Source: JBBRBB01 sp963830175
GTDB taxonomy: Bacteria; Bacteroidota; Bacteroidia; Chitinophagales; Chitinophagaceae
Length of the DNA stretch: 64,000 nt
Direction: 5' to 3'
Assembly (NCBI GenBank): GCA_963830175.1
Contig: CAWHKV010000004.1
Location: forward strand, 62,001 to 126,000
The notes beneath the pieces were generated by a model, which had not been told where the DNA came from, made no database searches, and saw nothing but the letters and a program-made list of their open reading frames with translations. The translations under genes were made by a program, and so were the position numbers. Position 1 is the first letter of the stretch. Each line of letters begins with the position of its first letter. Positions 46,511-55,399 of this stretch are shown here, in pieces.

Positions 46511-47842
46511 TTACCTGCCCAAAAATGAAAAGCTGTTTCGTTTTATCTTCCGCACCTTTTTGCCTGTTTCTAAGTTATAGGCACGAAGCATTTCATAACC
46601 ATAATTATGTGAGAATTCCGGGTCGAAATTTAGCCGGTTTAAATCTGCCATAACATCGTCTATGTGCTTTTTTTCTTTTAACCATTTGTCGCAAACCTCG
46701 TGTCTCAGACGCAGACCTAAAGCATTAAAACCTGTTATTGCGCCATCACTTTTATTATACACTGCACGAAAACATTTTTTACCGTTTGTGTGTTGCCAGT
46801 AAAAACTTTTTTCTTCCACTTTTGCATTGGGCTCCACATTGCCATAAGTCTGGTATTCAATATCAAAGAATTTGGCTGAATTATACCACGGGCCCGGGTT
46901 ATAAATAGTGCGGGTGTCGCAAATATTGGCTGCCACTATTTCTCCGTGAATCTTACCGGTATACCATACCTGTTCTATCCGTTTTCTACCGGCAGGAGGT
47001 TGCCGGTGCTGCACGCAATCGCCAATAGCAAATATGCCGGGTATGTTTGTTTCAAAATATTCATTCACTAAAACGCCCCTGTCTGTTTCAACATCGCTGT
47101 TTTGTAAAAAAGAAATATTAGGACTTACCCCAATAGCGATCCCCAGAAATTCGCAGGAAATTTCTTCATTAGAATTTGTAATAATTGAGGAAACCCTGCC
47201 TGATGTATCACCCTTTATTTCTTTTATTTCTGTTGCGGTACGCAGGTCAACATGATGCGACCGTATGTGTGCAGAAACCATTTTAGATTCTTCTTCGGGC
47301 AATACATTATTCCAGTAATAATTTTCCCGAACAAGAAAGGTTACGATTATATTTCTTGACAATAACATTTCAGCCATTTCTATTCCTATTAATCCGCCAC
47401 CCGCTACCACTGCATGTTTAATGGATTTGGTATTTTCAAACATTTGTTCCAGGTCGGGCATGCCATATAGGGCCTGTACACCATTTAAATCAATGCCCGG
47501 AATATTTGGTTTGTTTGAAACAGAACCTGTTGCAATAATTAATGTATCGAATTGAATTGAGTTGCCTGATTGTAAGAAGATTTTTTTATTGTTTACATCC
47601 AGTGTATCAACATGGTCTTTTACAAGTTCAATGTTATTTTTTTGCCAGAAAAAATCTTCATAAGGCTTGGTGTGTTCATACTTCATGTGGCCCATGTAAA
47701 TGTACATTAGGGCTGTGCGGGAATAAAAATGTTCTGTTTCTGAAGATATAACAGTTATAGCATGATCGCTGGCTTTGCGAATATAGCGTGCCGCCGTTAT
47801 TCCGGAAATTCCATTACCCACAATTACAACATGCTGGTGCAT
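46511..47842 (-). CDS. FAD-dependent NAD(P)H oxidoreductase
   Basis: A 443-residue pyridine-nucleotide-disulfide-type flavoprotein. The N-terminal FAD motif is VVIVGNGISGITAARYIRKA, the NAD(P) motif is AVVAGGGLIGIEMAEMLL, and the closing FAD motif is IPGIFAIGDCVQHRQPP. There is no redox-active CxxC of the disulfide reductases, which fits the NADH:rubredoxin/ferredoxin-reductase branch. It leads the operon and likely exchanges electrons with the downstream membrane 4Fe-4S protein. No frame lesion is present. A 91-bp spacer separates it from msrA. Confidence 0.9.
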   Translation of the reverse strand: MHQHVVIVGNGISGITAARYIRKASDHAITVISSETEHFYSRTALMYIYMGHMKYEHTKPYEDFFWQKNNIELVKDHVDTLDVNNKKIFLQSGNSIQFDTLIIATGSVSNKPNIPGIDLNGVQALYGMPDLEQMFENTKSIKHAVVAGGGLIGIEMAEMLLSRNIIVTFLVRENYYWNNVLPEEESKMVSAHIRSHHVDLRTATEIKEIKGDTSGRVSSIITNSNEEISCEFLGIAIGVSPNISFLQNSDVETDRGVLVNEYFETNIPGIFAIGDCVQHRQPPAGRKRIEQVWYTGKIHGEIVAANICDTRTIYNPGPWYNSAKFFDIEYQTYGNVEPNAKVEEKSFYWQHTNGKKCFRAVYNKSDGAITGFNALGLRLRHEVCDKWLKEKKHIDDVMADLNRLNFDPEFSHNYGYEMLRAYNLETGKKVRKIKRNSFSFLGR

Positions 47843-47933
47843 TAGTTCCGGTTTTCTTTGTTATTCTTATTTTATTATGTATTAAAAATACTATTAAGTT
47901 AACATATCCAATTTATCAGAAAGCAATTAATAA

Positions 47934-48584
47934 TCAGAATGTATGATCTGGTTTTATGAGCGCGGGGTATTGCTGTTGAAAACGCTTTATACGAGGTATG
48001 CTTTCCATGCGTACATAAGAAGCATCGGGGTGGTGTTGCACGTAATCCTGGTGATAATCTTCTGCCGGGTAAAACTTTTCAAAAGCAACTACTTCGGCAG
48101 CAATAGGCTTGTTGTAATTTTTTTGAATTTCAGCTATGTAATCTTTAGCCTGCTTTTGCTCTTCCGCATTCCTGTAAAAAATAATTGACCTGTACGATGC
48201 TCCATTATCCGGACCCTGTCCATTTACCTGCGTTGGGTTTTGAGATGCGAAATATACTTTTAGTAAAGTAGCATAACTCACTACGGACGCATCATAATAT
48301 ACCTGCACTGTTTCTGCATGCCCGGTGGTATGCGAACCCACTTTCTCGTAGGTAGGATTTTTTTCTTTGCCTCCGCCATATCCTGAAACCGCTTCCTGAA
48401 CACCTTTAACACTTTCGTACACAGCTTCCACACACCAGAAACATCCCGAGGCAAAAGTCGCAACACTGTAACCAGATAGGTCTTTCACTTCTTTCTTAAT
48501 TGTTGCTTTCGGTTTTTGTTGCGCGCAGGAGGTAAGCGCAGTAAATAAAAACAACGATACAAACAAGACAAATAAATTTTTCAT
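47934..48584 (-). CDS. msrA: Peptide-methionine (S)-S-oxide reductase, lipoprotein form
   Basis: A 216-residue MsrA starting at ATG 48584. An SPII signal with lipobox ALTSC (Cys 20) places it in the envelope. The catalytic motif is ASGCFWCVEAVYESVKGV. Other landmarks are VSGYGGGKEKNPTYEKVGSH, TGHAETVQVYYD, GQGPDNGASYRSIIFY and AEDYHQDYVQHHPDASYV. A longer in-frame start near 48653 would overlap msrB and is not preferred. It repairs S-sulfoxides of methionine in secreted proteins and is paired with msrB, 22 bp upstream. Confidence 0.96.
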   Translation of the reverse strand: MKNLFVLFVSLFLFTALTSCAQQKPKATIKKEVKDLSGYSVATFASGCFWCVEAVYESVKGVQEAVSGYGGGKEKNPTYEKVGSHTTGHAETVQVYYDASVVSYATLLKVYFASQNPTQVNGQGPDNGASYRSIIFYRNAEEQKQAKDYIAEIQKNYNKPIAAEVVAFEKFYPAEDYHQDYVQHHPDASYVRMESIPRIKRFQQQYPALIKPDHTF

Positions 48585-48606
48585 GCAATTATTAATTATT
48601 AAACAA

Positions 48607-49134
48607 CTAATTGGTTTTAGCATTGGTAGGTGGGGTACCACCTTCAGGCACAAAGATCAGCGCAGCAGAATTAAGGCAATAACGTTTGCCGGTTGGTTTA
48701 GGGCCATCATCAAAAACATGCCCCAAATGAGAGCCGCTTTTGCTGTCAACCACTTCCCAGCGCACCATGCCCGCGTCGTAATCTTTAACGAGTTTAATGG
48801 CATCGCTGCTGATTGGCGCGTAGAAACTGGGCGATCCTGTATGCGAATCGAATTTGGTTTCAGAACTGAAAACAGGTTGTAAGGATGCAGCTGAATAATA
48901 CGTTCCTTTTTCATAAAAGTGGTCGTATTTGCCGGTGCCGGATCTTTCTGTTCCCTTTTCCCTGAGTATATAATACTGGTCTGGTGTAAGTTTTTCTTTC
49001 CATTGTGCCTTTGAAAACTGCATAGGGTACGCCTGCTTTTCACTGGCTTCATTTATTTGTTTGCCGCTCTGGGCATTGCCGCAGGAGGTAAGAAACAAAC
49101 CTGAGGCAACTATGAGTATAAGTAATCGTATCAT
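48607..49134 (-). CDS. msrB: Peptide-methionine (R)-S-oxide reductase, lipoprotein, non-zinc type
   Basis: A 175-residue MsrB from ATG 49134, with lipobox FLTSC (Cys 18). Core landmarks are LTPDQYYILREKGTERSGTG, FSSETKFDS, HLGHVFDDGPKPTG and the catalytic RYCLNSAAL. The four zinc cysteines are missing: the first CxxC site reads YYSAASLQP and the second is absent. The usual GTGWPSF is HTGSPSF, losing the Trp of the methyl pocket. The only cysteine of the mature domain is the catalytic one, so no resolving Cys is present. It repairs R-sulfoxides in the envelope with MsrA. Confidence 0.93.
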   Translation of the reverse strand: MIRLLILIVASGLFLTSCGNAQSGKQINEASEKQAYPMQFSKAQWKEKLTPDQYYILREKGTERSGTGKYDHFYEKGTYYSAASLQPVFSSETKFDSHTGSPSFYAPISSDAIKLVKDYDAGMVRWEVVDSKSGSHLGHVFDDGPKPTGKRYCLNSAALIFVPEGGTPPTNAKTN

Positions 49135-49336
49135 TATCTTCTTTATGATTATTTGTAATACAAACGAAATATTTATGAGCACTGATTTTTTAAAATGATA
49201 ACAGTTTGCAAAAAGAAAATTTAAAATATTTTTCTTATCTAAATTATTTAGAATAGCCGGCCTTTGGTCTTATAGCTTGGTTAATATATTGAAGGGGAGG
49301 TAAAAAGTGCGGTTTTGGCCTGCCACAGATCCTGAA

Positions 49337-49999
49337 CTATTCAATTTCAAAATGCGGTGTATCCACTGGTTTCGATTCAGGAGAACCCTTCTCCCTTAGC
49401 CAGATGGAAAGTATTACAATGGAGGCAACCGACAAAAATTCGCTCTGCCAGTTTTGAAACGATTCAAACCAAAAACGTGACATGGTTATATAGGTGTGCC
49501 AGTCTGTTTTCGGTAGCATTTTATCCATTTGTTCTTCATTATAACTTTTAAGGCTGCCATACAGGTGCATGAAAAAACTTACTAAAAAAAGCAAAGTAAA
49601 AGCCAGTGATAAAGAGTGGCTGTACAACTTTAACCACCAGCCTCCTTTTTTAACCGGCCAGGGGGCTTTAGCGTGTGGCTTTGGTTCCCTGTCAACCTCA
49701 TCCTTTCCCGTTAATTTTTTTGATTCTGATGAACCCTGCTGCCGCAGGAAAACGGTGAGCCACACATATAGCGACATTTGCAAAAATTCACTTTCCCAGT
49801 TCTCAAAAGTTGCCTGAATAAAATGACCGCTATGCGCATAAGCGGCAACAGAAATGGGTGGCAGGTGTTCTTCTTTTCGCTCCGCATTTTTTTCCCCCAT
49901 GCCCGAGAAAAACTGCCCTCCTAAGGCCAAAAACATTAAAACCAGGAATACAATACTTAAACTGTTTCGGTAATAGAAGGAATGTGTAGATTTTTTCAT
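49337..49999 (-). CDS. DUF6766-like membrane protein
   Basis: A 220-residue protein with four hydrophobic helices in two related halves. Each half contains a helix, then a copy of F-x-N-W-(E/Q)-S-E-F-L (FENWESEFLQMSLYVWLTVF; FQNWQSEFLSVASIVILSIW) followed by LR-x-(Q/K)-G-S-x-E-S-K. This internal duplication matches proteins labelled DUF6766. The linker is Pro/Lys rich. Function is unknown; the conserved W-x-S-E-F motif probably lies near the membrane surface. It stands alone, with about 200 bp of featureless spacer towards msrB. Confidence 0.75.
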   Translation of the reverse strand: MKKSTHSFYYRNSLSIVFLVLMFLALGGQFFSGMGEKNAERKEEHLPPISVAAYAHSGHFIQATFENWESEFLQMSLYVWLTVFLRQQGSSESKKLTGKDEVDREPKPHAKAPWPVKKGGWWLKLYSHSLSLAFTLLFLVSFFMHLYGSLKSYNEEQMDKMLPKTDWHTYITMSRFWFESFQNWQSEFLSVASIVILSIWLREKGSPESKPVDTPHFEIE

Positions 50000-50104
50000 T
50001 GTATAATTTGCTTATCACCTTAATACAAAAACTGTACGAGGCCGCTGATCAATCTTTCGTTTAGCCTTGTAATCCGTTATATTTGAACGGTTCAACAGGC
50101 ATAC

Positions 50105-52225
50105 ATGACAGAACAAAACGACCTCTTTATTCTAGCCGAAAAATGGGTGAATGAAACCAACCAGCACATTTTTCTTACGGGTAAGGCAGGCACCGGTAAA
50201 ACTACTTTTTTAAAACACATTAAATCTGCCACGCCAAAACGTTCTGTTGTGCTTGCGCCAACAGGTGTTGCCGCGATAAATGCCGGAGGCAGCACCATCC
50301 ATTCCTTTTTCAGGCTGCCTTTTGCCACTTTCCTTCCAACTGGTATTGTCAATGGTGACGATGAGAATGTGGTCACTGCCCATTCCCTTTTTACGCGCCT
50401 GCGGTATAACAGGCAACATATACAACTACTGCGCACAGTTGAGCTGATTATTATTGACGAAATAAGCATGGTGCGTGCTGATGTTTTGGATATGATTGAC
50501 CTCATATTGCGGCGCTACCGGTTTGCACCCGGCATACCGTTTGGCGGTGTGCAAATGTTGTTTATTGGCGATATGCACCAGCTGCCACCCGTGGTAAAAG
50601 AGCAGGATGGCAGGTTGCTGAAAGACCATTACACCAGCCCGTATTTTTTTGCCAGCCATGTATTGCGAGATAATCCACCGGTGATGGTGCAACTGAAAAA
50701 AGTGTATCGCCAGCAGGACACGCAATTTCTTTCCCTGCTGAATGAGTTGCGCCACAACGAACTGTCAGAAGATAATTTTTACAAACTTCAATCCATCGTT
50801 ACAAAAGTTGCCCCGGATGATGAGCGCTACATTACACTTACATCGCATGTGCAGAAGGCAGATGCCATAAACAAAGCGGGCATGGATAAACTTCCCGGAC
50901 CGGCAGAAGTGTACGTGGCCGAAATAGAGGGTGACTTTCCTGAATTTCAATATCCCACAACTACGGAATTATTGCTGAAGAAAAATGCACGGGTAATGTT
51001 TATTAAGAACGACCCTGAGAAAAGATTTTATAATGGAAAGATAGGCACCATCACCCGACTTGACCGCGAGGCAGTGTATGTATTTTGTGATGATGACCAC
51101 AATGAAATTAAGGTGGAACCGCTGGACTGGGACAACGTGAAATACAGTGTTGACAAGGCTTCCGGCGCACTTGACGAAGATGTGGTAGGCACCTTCAGGC
51201 AAATGCCCTTACGCCCTGCCTGGGCCGTAACCATCCATAAAAGCCAGGGACTTACATTCGACCATGTAGTAATAGACGCTGAAAAAGCTTTTGCTTCCGG
51301 GCAGGTGTATGTGGCACTAAGCCGCTGCCGCAGCTTTGAAGGCATTGTGTTGCTTAGCCAGATAAATCCGCGGTCACTTTTCACTGATACCAACATTGTA
51401 CAATTTAGTGAACAGGCGTGGAAACAGGAAAAGCTGGAGAACACGCTGCCTGCATACCGCCACCAGTTTCAACTACAGGTACTGGCAGAAGTATTTGATT
51501 TCGATAACCAGGTGCGCAATCATGCACATATTATGCAGGTGCGGCAGGAGTATGAACATTCTTTTTCAACCGATGCCGGCGATGTGTTGGATGAATTGGG
51601 TGCCAGGTTGCTGCAACTGGCAAAAGTGTCGCGGCAGTTTATGGGGCAGGTACATCAACTGGATGATGGCAATACCATGCCCATGGAACACCCGCCACTG
51701 GTGCAACGCATAAGGGAGGCCTGCTCGTATTTTATGCAGCATAATAACCAGGGTATTTTATTGCCATTGCAGCAGCTACCTGCACCACCTGATAATGCAC
51801 TGGCATCAGCACGCATGCTGCAGGCGCTTGAAAACGTGCGCGAACATGCATATGTGCAACAGGCATGCTGGCAAACACTGCGGGATGAATGCAGCATTAC
51901 CGCTACGCTGCAGGCACGAAGCAAAGCCATACATGAAACCACCCGGTTAAAGCGTTTGCAATGGACGAAGGAAGGGGTTATTACTAACACGGGCAACCCG
52001 GCTGCTAAACCCCAACTGGAGCAGGCTCTGCGTAAATGGCGCACAGAAACCGCAGAACGTAAACACGTAGAACCTTACCGCATTCTTACCAATAAAACAA
52101 TTGACGGGCTGGTGGCTGCTCCACCACAGAATAAAAAAGAGTTGCTTGCAATTACGGGTCTTGGGCCTAAGAAAGTTAAAGAGTTTGGAGAGGAACTGCT
52201 GGAGCTGGTGGGGGAGTGGGGGTAG
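50105..52225 (+). CDS. PIF1-like superfamily 1 helicase with HRDC-like C-terminus
   Basis: A 706-residue helicase. The Walker A motif is GKAGTGKTTF (residues 26-35), Walker B is LIIIDEISM, and further SF1B motifs are FIGDMHQLPPVVK, LKKVYRQQD and WAVTIHKSQGLTFDHVVID, then VYVALSRCRSFEGIVLL. This is the bacterial PIF1/RecD2-like set seen widely in Bacteroidota. The C-terminal segment ends in ELLAITGLGPKKVKEFGEEL, an HRDC-like or helix-hairpin-helix DNA-binding end. It unwinds DNA 5' to 3' in known homologues, possibly at G-quadruplexes. It is monocistronic. Confidence 0.92.
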   Translation: MTEQNDLFILAEKWVNETNQHIFLTGKAGTGKTTFLKHIKSATPKRSVVLAPTGVAAINAGGSTIHSFFRLPFATFLPTGIVNGDDENVVTAHSLFTRLRYNRQHIQLLRTVELIIIDEISMVRADVLDMIDLILRRYRFAPGIPFGGVQMLFIGDMHQLPPVVKEQDGRLLKDHYTSPYFFASHVLRDNPPVMVQLKKVYRQQDTQFLSLLNELRHNELSEDNFYKLQSIVTKVAPDDERYITLTSHVQKADAINKAGMDKLPGPAEVYVAEIEGDFPEFQYPTTTELLLKKNARVMFIKNDPEKRFYNGKIGTITRLDREAVYVFCDDDHNEIKVEPLDWDNVKYSVDKASGALDEDVVGTFRQMPLRPAWAVTIHKSQGLTFDHVVIDAEKAFASGQVYVALSRCRSFEGIVLLSQINPRSLFTDTNIVQFSEQAWKQEKLENTLPAYRHQFQLQVLAEVFDFDNQVRNHAHIMQVRQEYEHSFSTDAGDVLDELGARLLQLAKVSRQFMGQVHQLDDGNTMPMEHPPLVQRIREACSYFMQHNNQGILLPLQQLPAPPDNALASARMLQALENVREHAYVQQACWQTLRDECSITATLQARSKAIHETTRLKRLQWTKEGVITNTGNPAAKPQLEQALRKWRTETAERKHVEPYRILTNKTIDGLVAAPPQNKKELLAITGLGPKKVKEFGEELLELVGEWG

Positions 52226-52657
52226 GCGAAAAGTGTCAAATAAAACTTTAATTCTAATTAAATATAATTACGCAATTAATAAGGGTGCGGAATTGAATTT
52301 TCTATTTCCATTAAATAATCATTTAACCCGCCTTTTTTATATTTCTCCTGATTTTTAATAGCATCAACAGGTTAACCTTCCTGAAAAATCTATAGGCATT
52401 TCGCCAGAGTTGAACTGTTAATAAAGCTTATTAAAATTTTAATACTTAAAATGGACAAAGTCATCATCCATTAACCGCAGTAATTAAAATTATATGATTA
52501 AATAACTTTTTATTTCAGATATTTTATTTTACTTTGAAATGCAAAGTGAAATTTTTTTGTTGGTGAAATAATAAAACTTTGTTTTTTCTGCAGGTGGTTT
52601 TGATTGTACAAACACTAACTGGTAACATTTATTTATACAACCCTTTAAACAACATGT
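52226..52657. other. 432-bp intergenic region before the DUF4153 gene
   Basis: This AT-rich spacer holds no credible frame above about 40 codons. The only structure I see is the inverted repeat at 52527-52551 (listed separately) and a further ACTTTG half-site near 52577. No terminator hairpin follows the helicase stop. Confidence 0.8.
52527..52551. promoter_or_regulatory. Inverted repeat, likely operator of the DUF4153 gene
   Basis: Arms ttttactttg (52527-52536) and caaagtgaaa (52542-52551) match at 9 of 10 positions around aaatg. The left arm contains a TA-n-TTTG-like promoter box, so a bound dimer would block transcription. It lies 106 bp before the DUF4153 start. The same kind of element (ACTTTG-N5-CAAAGT) is, from memory, common before Bacteroidota regulator and DUF4153 operons; that recollection needs checking. 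Confidence 0.5.
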
Positions 52658-53902
52658 ATGAGCCATTCTATCAAAGACAATTTAGATAACCCGGTGCTCC
52701 TCGAAAAGCTATTCAGGGATAACAACCGGTTGTTTAAAAAAGAATTTAACCTTGTATATCCCGAAATAAAACAATCACCCGCTGCAGAAATATGGAATGC
52801 TCGTTTAAATTATGAAAACGATAAAGTGCGTTGGGGCACAGGCAGGGAATTACTTATTATTCTTGCCTTATGTTTTATTGCAGGATTAATAGCCAAGATC
52901 CCTGATTTTACAAACATTGCACAGGAATACTTTTACCAGCGAAATATTGCTTTTATTTTATTTCCCATGTTGTCAGCCTATTTTTTCTGGAAGAACGGCG
53001 CGCAAACAAAAATCATTTTAGTTGCTGCTGCTTTGTTTGTTGCAGCAGCCGTTTATATTAACGCGCTTCCCGCAAACGAAAACAGCGACACCTTAATATT
53101 GGCCTGCATTCACCTGCCTTTATTCTTATGGGCTATAACAGGTGTGTCTTTTGTTGGCAACAACTGGCGCAATATGCAACGACGCTTAGACTTTCTGCGT
53201 TATAACGCAGACCTGCTGGTAATGACCGCTATTATTTTAATTGCCGGTGCCATTTTAACCGCCATCACATTTGGACTCTTTGAACTGATATCTATAAAAA
53301 TTGAGGACTTTTATTTTGAATACATCGGCATTTGGGGGCTGGCATCCGCACCCATATTTGGAACATACCTGGTGCAGGCAAATCCGCAAATGGTAAATAA
53401 GGTGTCGCCTGTTATTGCCAAAGTGTTTACACCACTCGTTTTAATAACCCTTGTGGTTTACCTGGCAGTATTAATTTCTACGGGTAAAGACCCGTATACT
53501 GACAGGGATTTTTTACTGATATTTAATTTGTTGCTGATCGGTGTTATGGCCATCATACTTTTTTCAATTGCTGAAACACCCGTAAAAGAAGGCCCGAAAA
53601 TCGGCACCATACTTTTACTCTTATTGTCTTTGGTAACCATTATTGTAAATGGCATTGCGCTGTCTGCCATCATTTACCGCATAGCCACATATGGTGTAAC
53701 GCCAAACCGCATTGCTGTTTGCGGGGGTAATGTGCTTATTTTAATTAACCTGCTTATAGTGTGTTACCGGCTTTTTAAAAGCATAAAAAACAGTAACGAA
53801 TTAGAAAAGGTGGAAGAAAGCATTGCAAGGTTTTTGCCTGTTTATTTTATATGGGCAATGATCATCACTTTTATTTTGCCGGTGGTGTTTGGGTTTAAAT
53901 AG
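52658..53902 (+). CDS. DUF4153 family membrane protein
   Basis: A 414-residue polytopic protein. A soluble N-terminal 65 residues (VLLEKLFRDNNRLFKKEFN) is followed by about ten helices, among them LLIILALCFIAGLIAKIPDF, FILFPMLSAYFFWKNG, LIIVCYRLFKSI and a final YFIWAMIITFILPVVFGF. The layout fits DUF4153 proteins of Bacteroidota, which are usually downstream of small winged-helix regulators. Here no regulator gene is adjacent, although the operator-like inverted repeat at 52527 remains. Function unknown. Confidence 0.82.
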   Translation: MSHSIKDNLDNPVLLEKLFRDNNRLFKKEFNLVYPEIKQSPAAEIWNARLNYENDKVRWGTGRELLIILALCFIAGLIAKIPDFTNIAQEYFYQRNIAFILFPMLSAYFFWKNGAQTKIILVAAALFVAAAVYINALPANENSDTLILACIHLPLFLWAITGVSFVGNNWRNMQRRLDFLRYNADLLVMTAIILIAGAILTAITFGLFELISIKIEDFYFEYIGIWGLASAPIFGTYLVQANPQMVNKVSPVIAKVFTPLVLITLVVYLAVLISTGKDPYTDRDFLLIFNLLLIGVMAIILFSIAETPVKEGPKIGTILLLLLSLVTIIVNGIALSAIIYRIATYGVTPNRIAVCGGNVLILINLLIVCYRLFKSIKNSNELEKVEESIARFLPVYFIWAMIITFILPVVFGFK

Positions 53903-54009
53903 TGCAGGGAAATGAACACGGGGAAGCTTTAAAACTTTGTCATGGGTTAAACCTGGGAGGTCATGTATCAACAACCAAAGCCAATTGGAATTTGCCCCCC
54001 GCCCCAACC

Positions 54010-54100
54010 GTACAAGTGTGCGACGCAACAGGCGATGCCACGGCGTACTGCTGCCGGGTACATAAATACTCTAACTGCCTTTATAATTATTTATTCGAGA
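54010..54100 (+). repeat. Dispersed stem-loop repeat, copy B
   Basis: This lies in the 339-bp gap (53903-54241) before adh, which contains no other convincing feature. It shares tgtgcgacgcaac, gatgcca, tgccgggtac and ctgcct with copy A at 1957-2031, in order. The stem is GCAACAG (54025-54031) with CTGCTGC (54048-54054). The C-G pair at stem position 6 of copy A is A-T here, a compensatory change that supports a folded element. Confidence 0.65.
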
Positions 54101-54241
54101 TTAAACAAGCCTTGCTGGGTATTAGTTACATACGGTTTAGTATGTTTTACCATACATCAAACTATGTACGCACTAAGGATAAACAATCAGTTACCTTTAA
54201 ATTTCAAAGCCATTATTTTAAAAATTAAATCAAAGACAATT

Positions 54242-55291
54242 ATGCCTGAAGCTAAAGCATATGCTGCCCACGCCGCCGACAAGCCGCTGGAAGCATGGAG
54301 TTTAACAAGAAGAGACCCGAAACCGAAAGACGTGGAAATGGAAATTTTATTCTGCGGTGTTTGCCACAGCGATCTGCACACCGTGCGCAACGAATGGCAC
54401 AATGCGGTTTACCCCGTGGTGCCCGGTCACGAAATTGTGGGTAAAGTTACCCGCGTGGGAGATGATGTTAAGAAATTTAAGGTGGGCGATATTGCCGCCA
54501 TCGGCTGCCTGGTAGACAGTTGCCGCGAATGCGATAACTGCAAAGAAGGGCTGGAACAGTACTGCATAAAAGGAATGACCGGTACCTATAACAGCCCCGA
54601 TGTACATATAGAGGGCGCCATGACGTATGGCGGCTACAGTAAAAGCATTGTTGCGCACGAAGATTTTGTGCTTACCGTACCCGGCAACCTGCCGCTGGAA
54701 GGGGTTGCACCTTTATTATGCGCAGGCATAACCACCTACTCGCCTTTACGCCATTGGAAAGTGGGCAAGGGAGATAAGGTAGCGGTTGTAGGTTTGGGCG
54801 GTCTGGGGCACATGGGCGTAAAACTCGCGGCCAGTATGGGCGCCGAGGTTACCATGTTAAGCCATTCGCCTTCTAAACAAGCCGATGCCGAAAGACTGGG
54901 GGCGCACCATTTTGTGCTTACCAGCGACGAGGCTGCCGTTAAAGAACAGGCAGGCAAATTCGATTTTATTTTAGACACGGTTTCTGCCGATCACGATTAC
55001 AACATGTATTTAAACATGCTAAAAACCAATGGTAACATGGTTTGTGTTGGCGCGCCGCCCACACCTGCACAGGTGCCGGCCTTCAACCTTATATTTCACC
55101 GCCGCAGTATTGCGGGTTCGCTAATCGGCGGGTTGCCCGAAACACAGGAAATGTTAGACTATTGCGCCGAACACAACATTGTAAGTGATGTGGAGGTGAT
55201 AGACATAAAAGATATTAACGAAAGTTACGAACGCATGCTGAAGGGCGATGTTAAGTATCGCTTTGTGATTGATATGGCCACGTTGCACTAA
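54242..55291 (+). CDS. Zinc-dependent NAD(P)-alcohol dehydrogenase (cinnamyl/YahK-like)
   Basis: A 349-residue medium-chain dehydrogenase from ATG 54242. The catalytic zinc site has C38 (FCGVCHSDLH) and H63 (VPGHEIVG). The structural zinc site has C92, C95, C98 and C106 (SCRECDNCKEGLEQYC). The coenzyme motif is VVGLGGLGHMGVKLAASMGA. It belongs to the YahK/CAD branch that reduces aldehydes with NADPH. A longer in-frame start at 53963 would run through the repeat copy and lacks any family similarity, so it is rejected. A strong terminator follows. The role is probably aldehyde detoxification. Confidence 0.95.
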   Translation: MPEAKAYAAHAADKPLEAWSLTRRDPKPKDVEMEILFCGVCHSDLHTVRNEWHNAVYPVVPGHEIVGKVTRVGDDVKKFKVGDIAAIGCLVDSCRECDNCKEGLEQYCIKGMTGTYNSPDVHIEGAMTYGGYSKSIVAHEDFVLTVPGNLPLEGVAPLLCAGITTYSPLRHWKVGKGDKVAVVGLGGLGHMGVKLAASMGAEVTMLSHSPSKQADAERLGAHHFVLTSDEAAVKEQAGKFDFILDTVSADHDYNMYLNMLKTNGNMVCVGAPPTPAQVPAFNLIFHRRSIAGSLIGGLPETQEMLDYCAEHNIVSDVEVIDIKDINESYERMLKGDVKYRFVIDMATLH

Positions 55292-55310
55292 CTGTTTAAA
55301 ACATCAAAAA

Positions 55311-55354
55311 AAAAGAAAGGTCGCTGGAATTATTTCCGGCGGCCTTTTCTTTTT
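55311..55354. terminator. Intrinsic terminator after adh
   Basis: A long stem (aaaagaaaggtcgctggaa with ttccggcggccttttctttt, allowing two G-T pairs and one bulge) with a small ttat loop and flanking A and T runs. It lies 20 bp after the adh stop and can also end YihY transcription from the other strand. Confidence 0.85.
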
Positions 55355-55399
55355 GCCCGGAGATGATGATGAACCGGGCTAATAATTATGAATGAAGCT

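Noticed and set aside
50092..50505. Antisense open frame at the start of the PIF1 helicase gene (and others across it)
   Set aside because: Shadow of the helicase; composition is serine/cysteine rich with no recognisable domain.
53963..54241. 93-codon in-frame extension upstream of adh
   Set aside because: It covers the repeat copy B and shows no dehydrogenase similarity; ATG 54242 gives the standard length.
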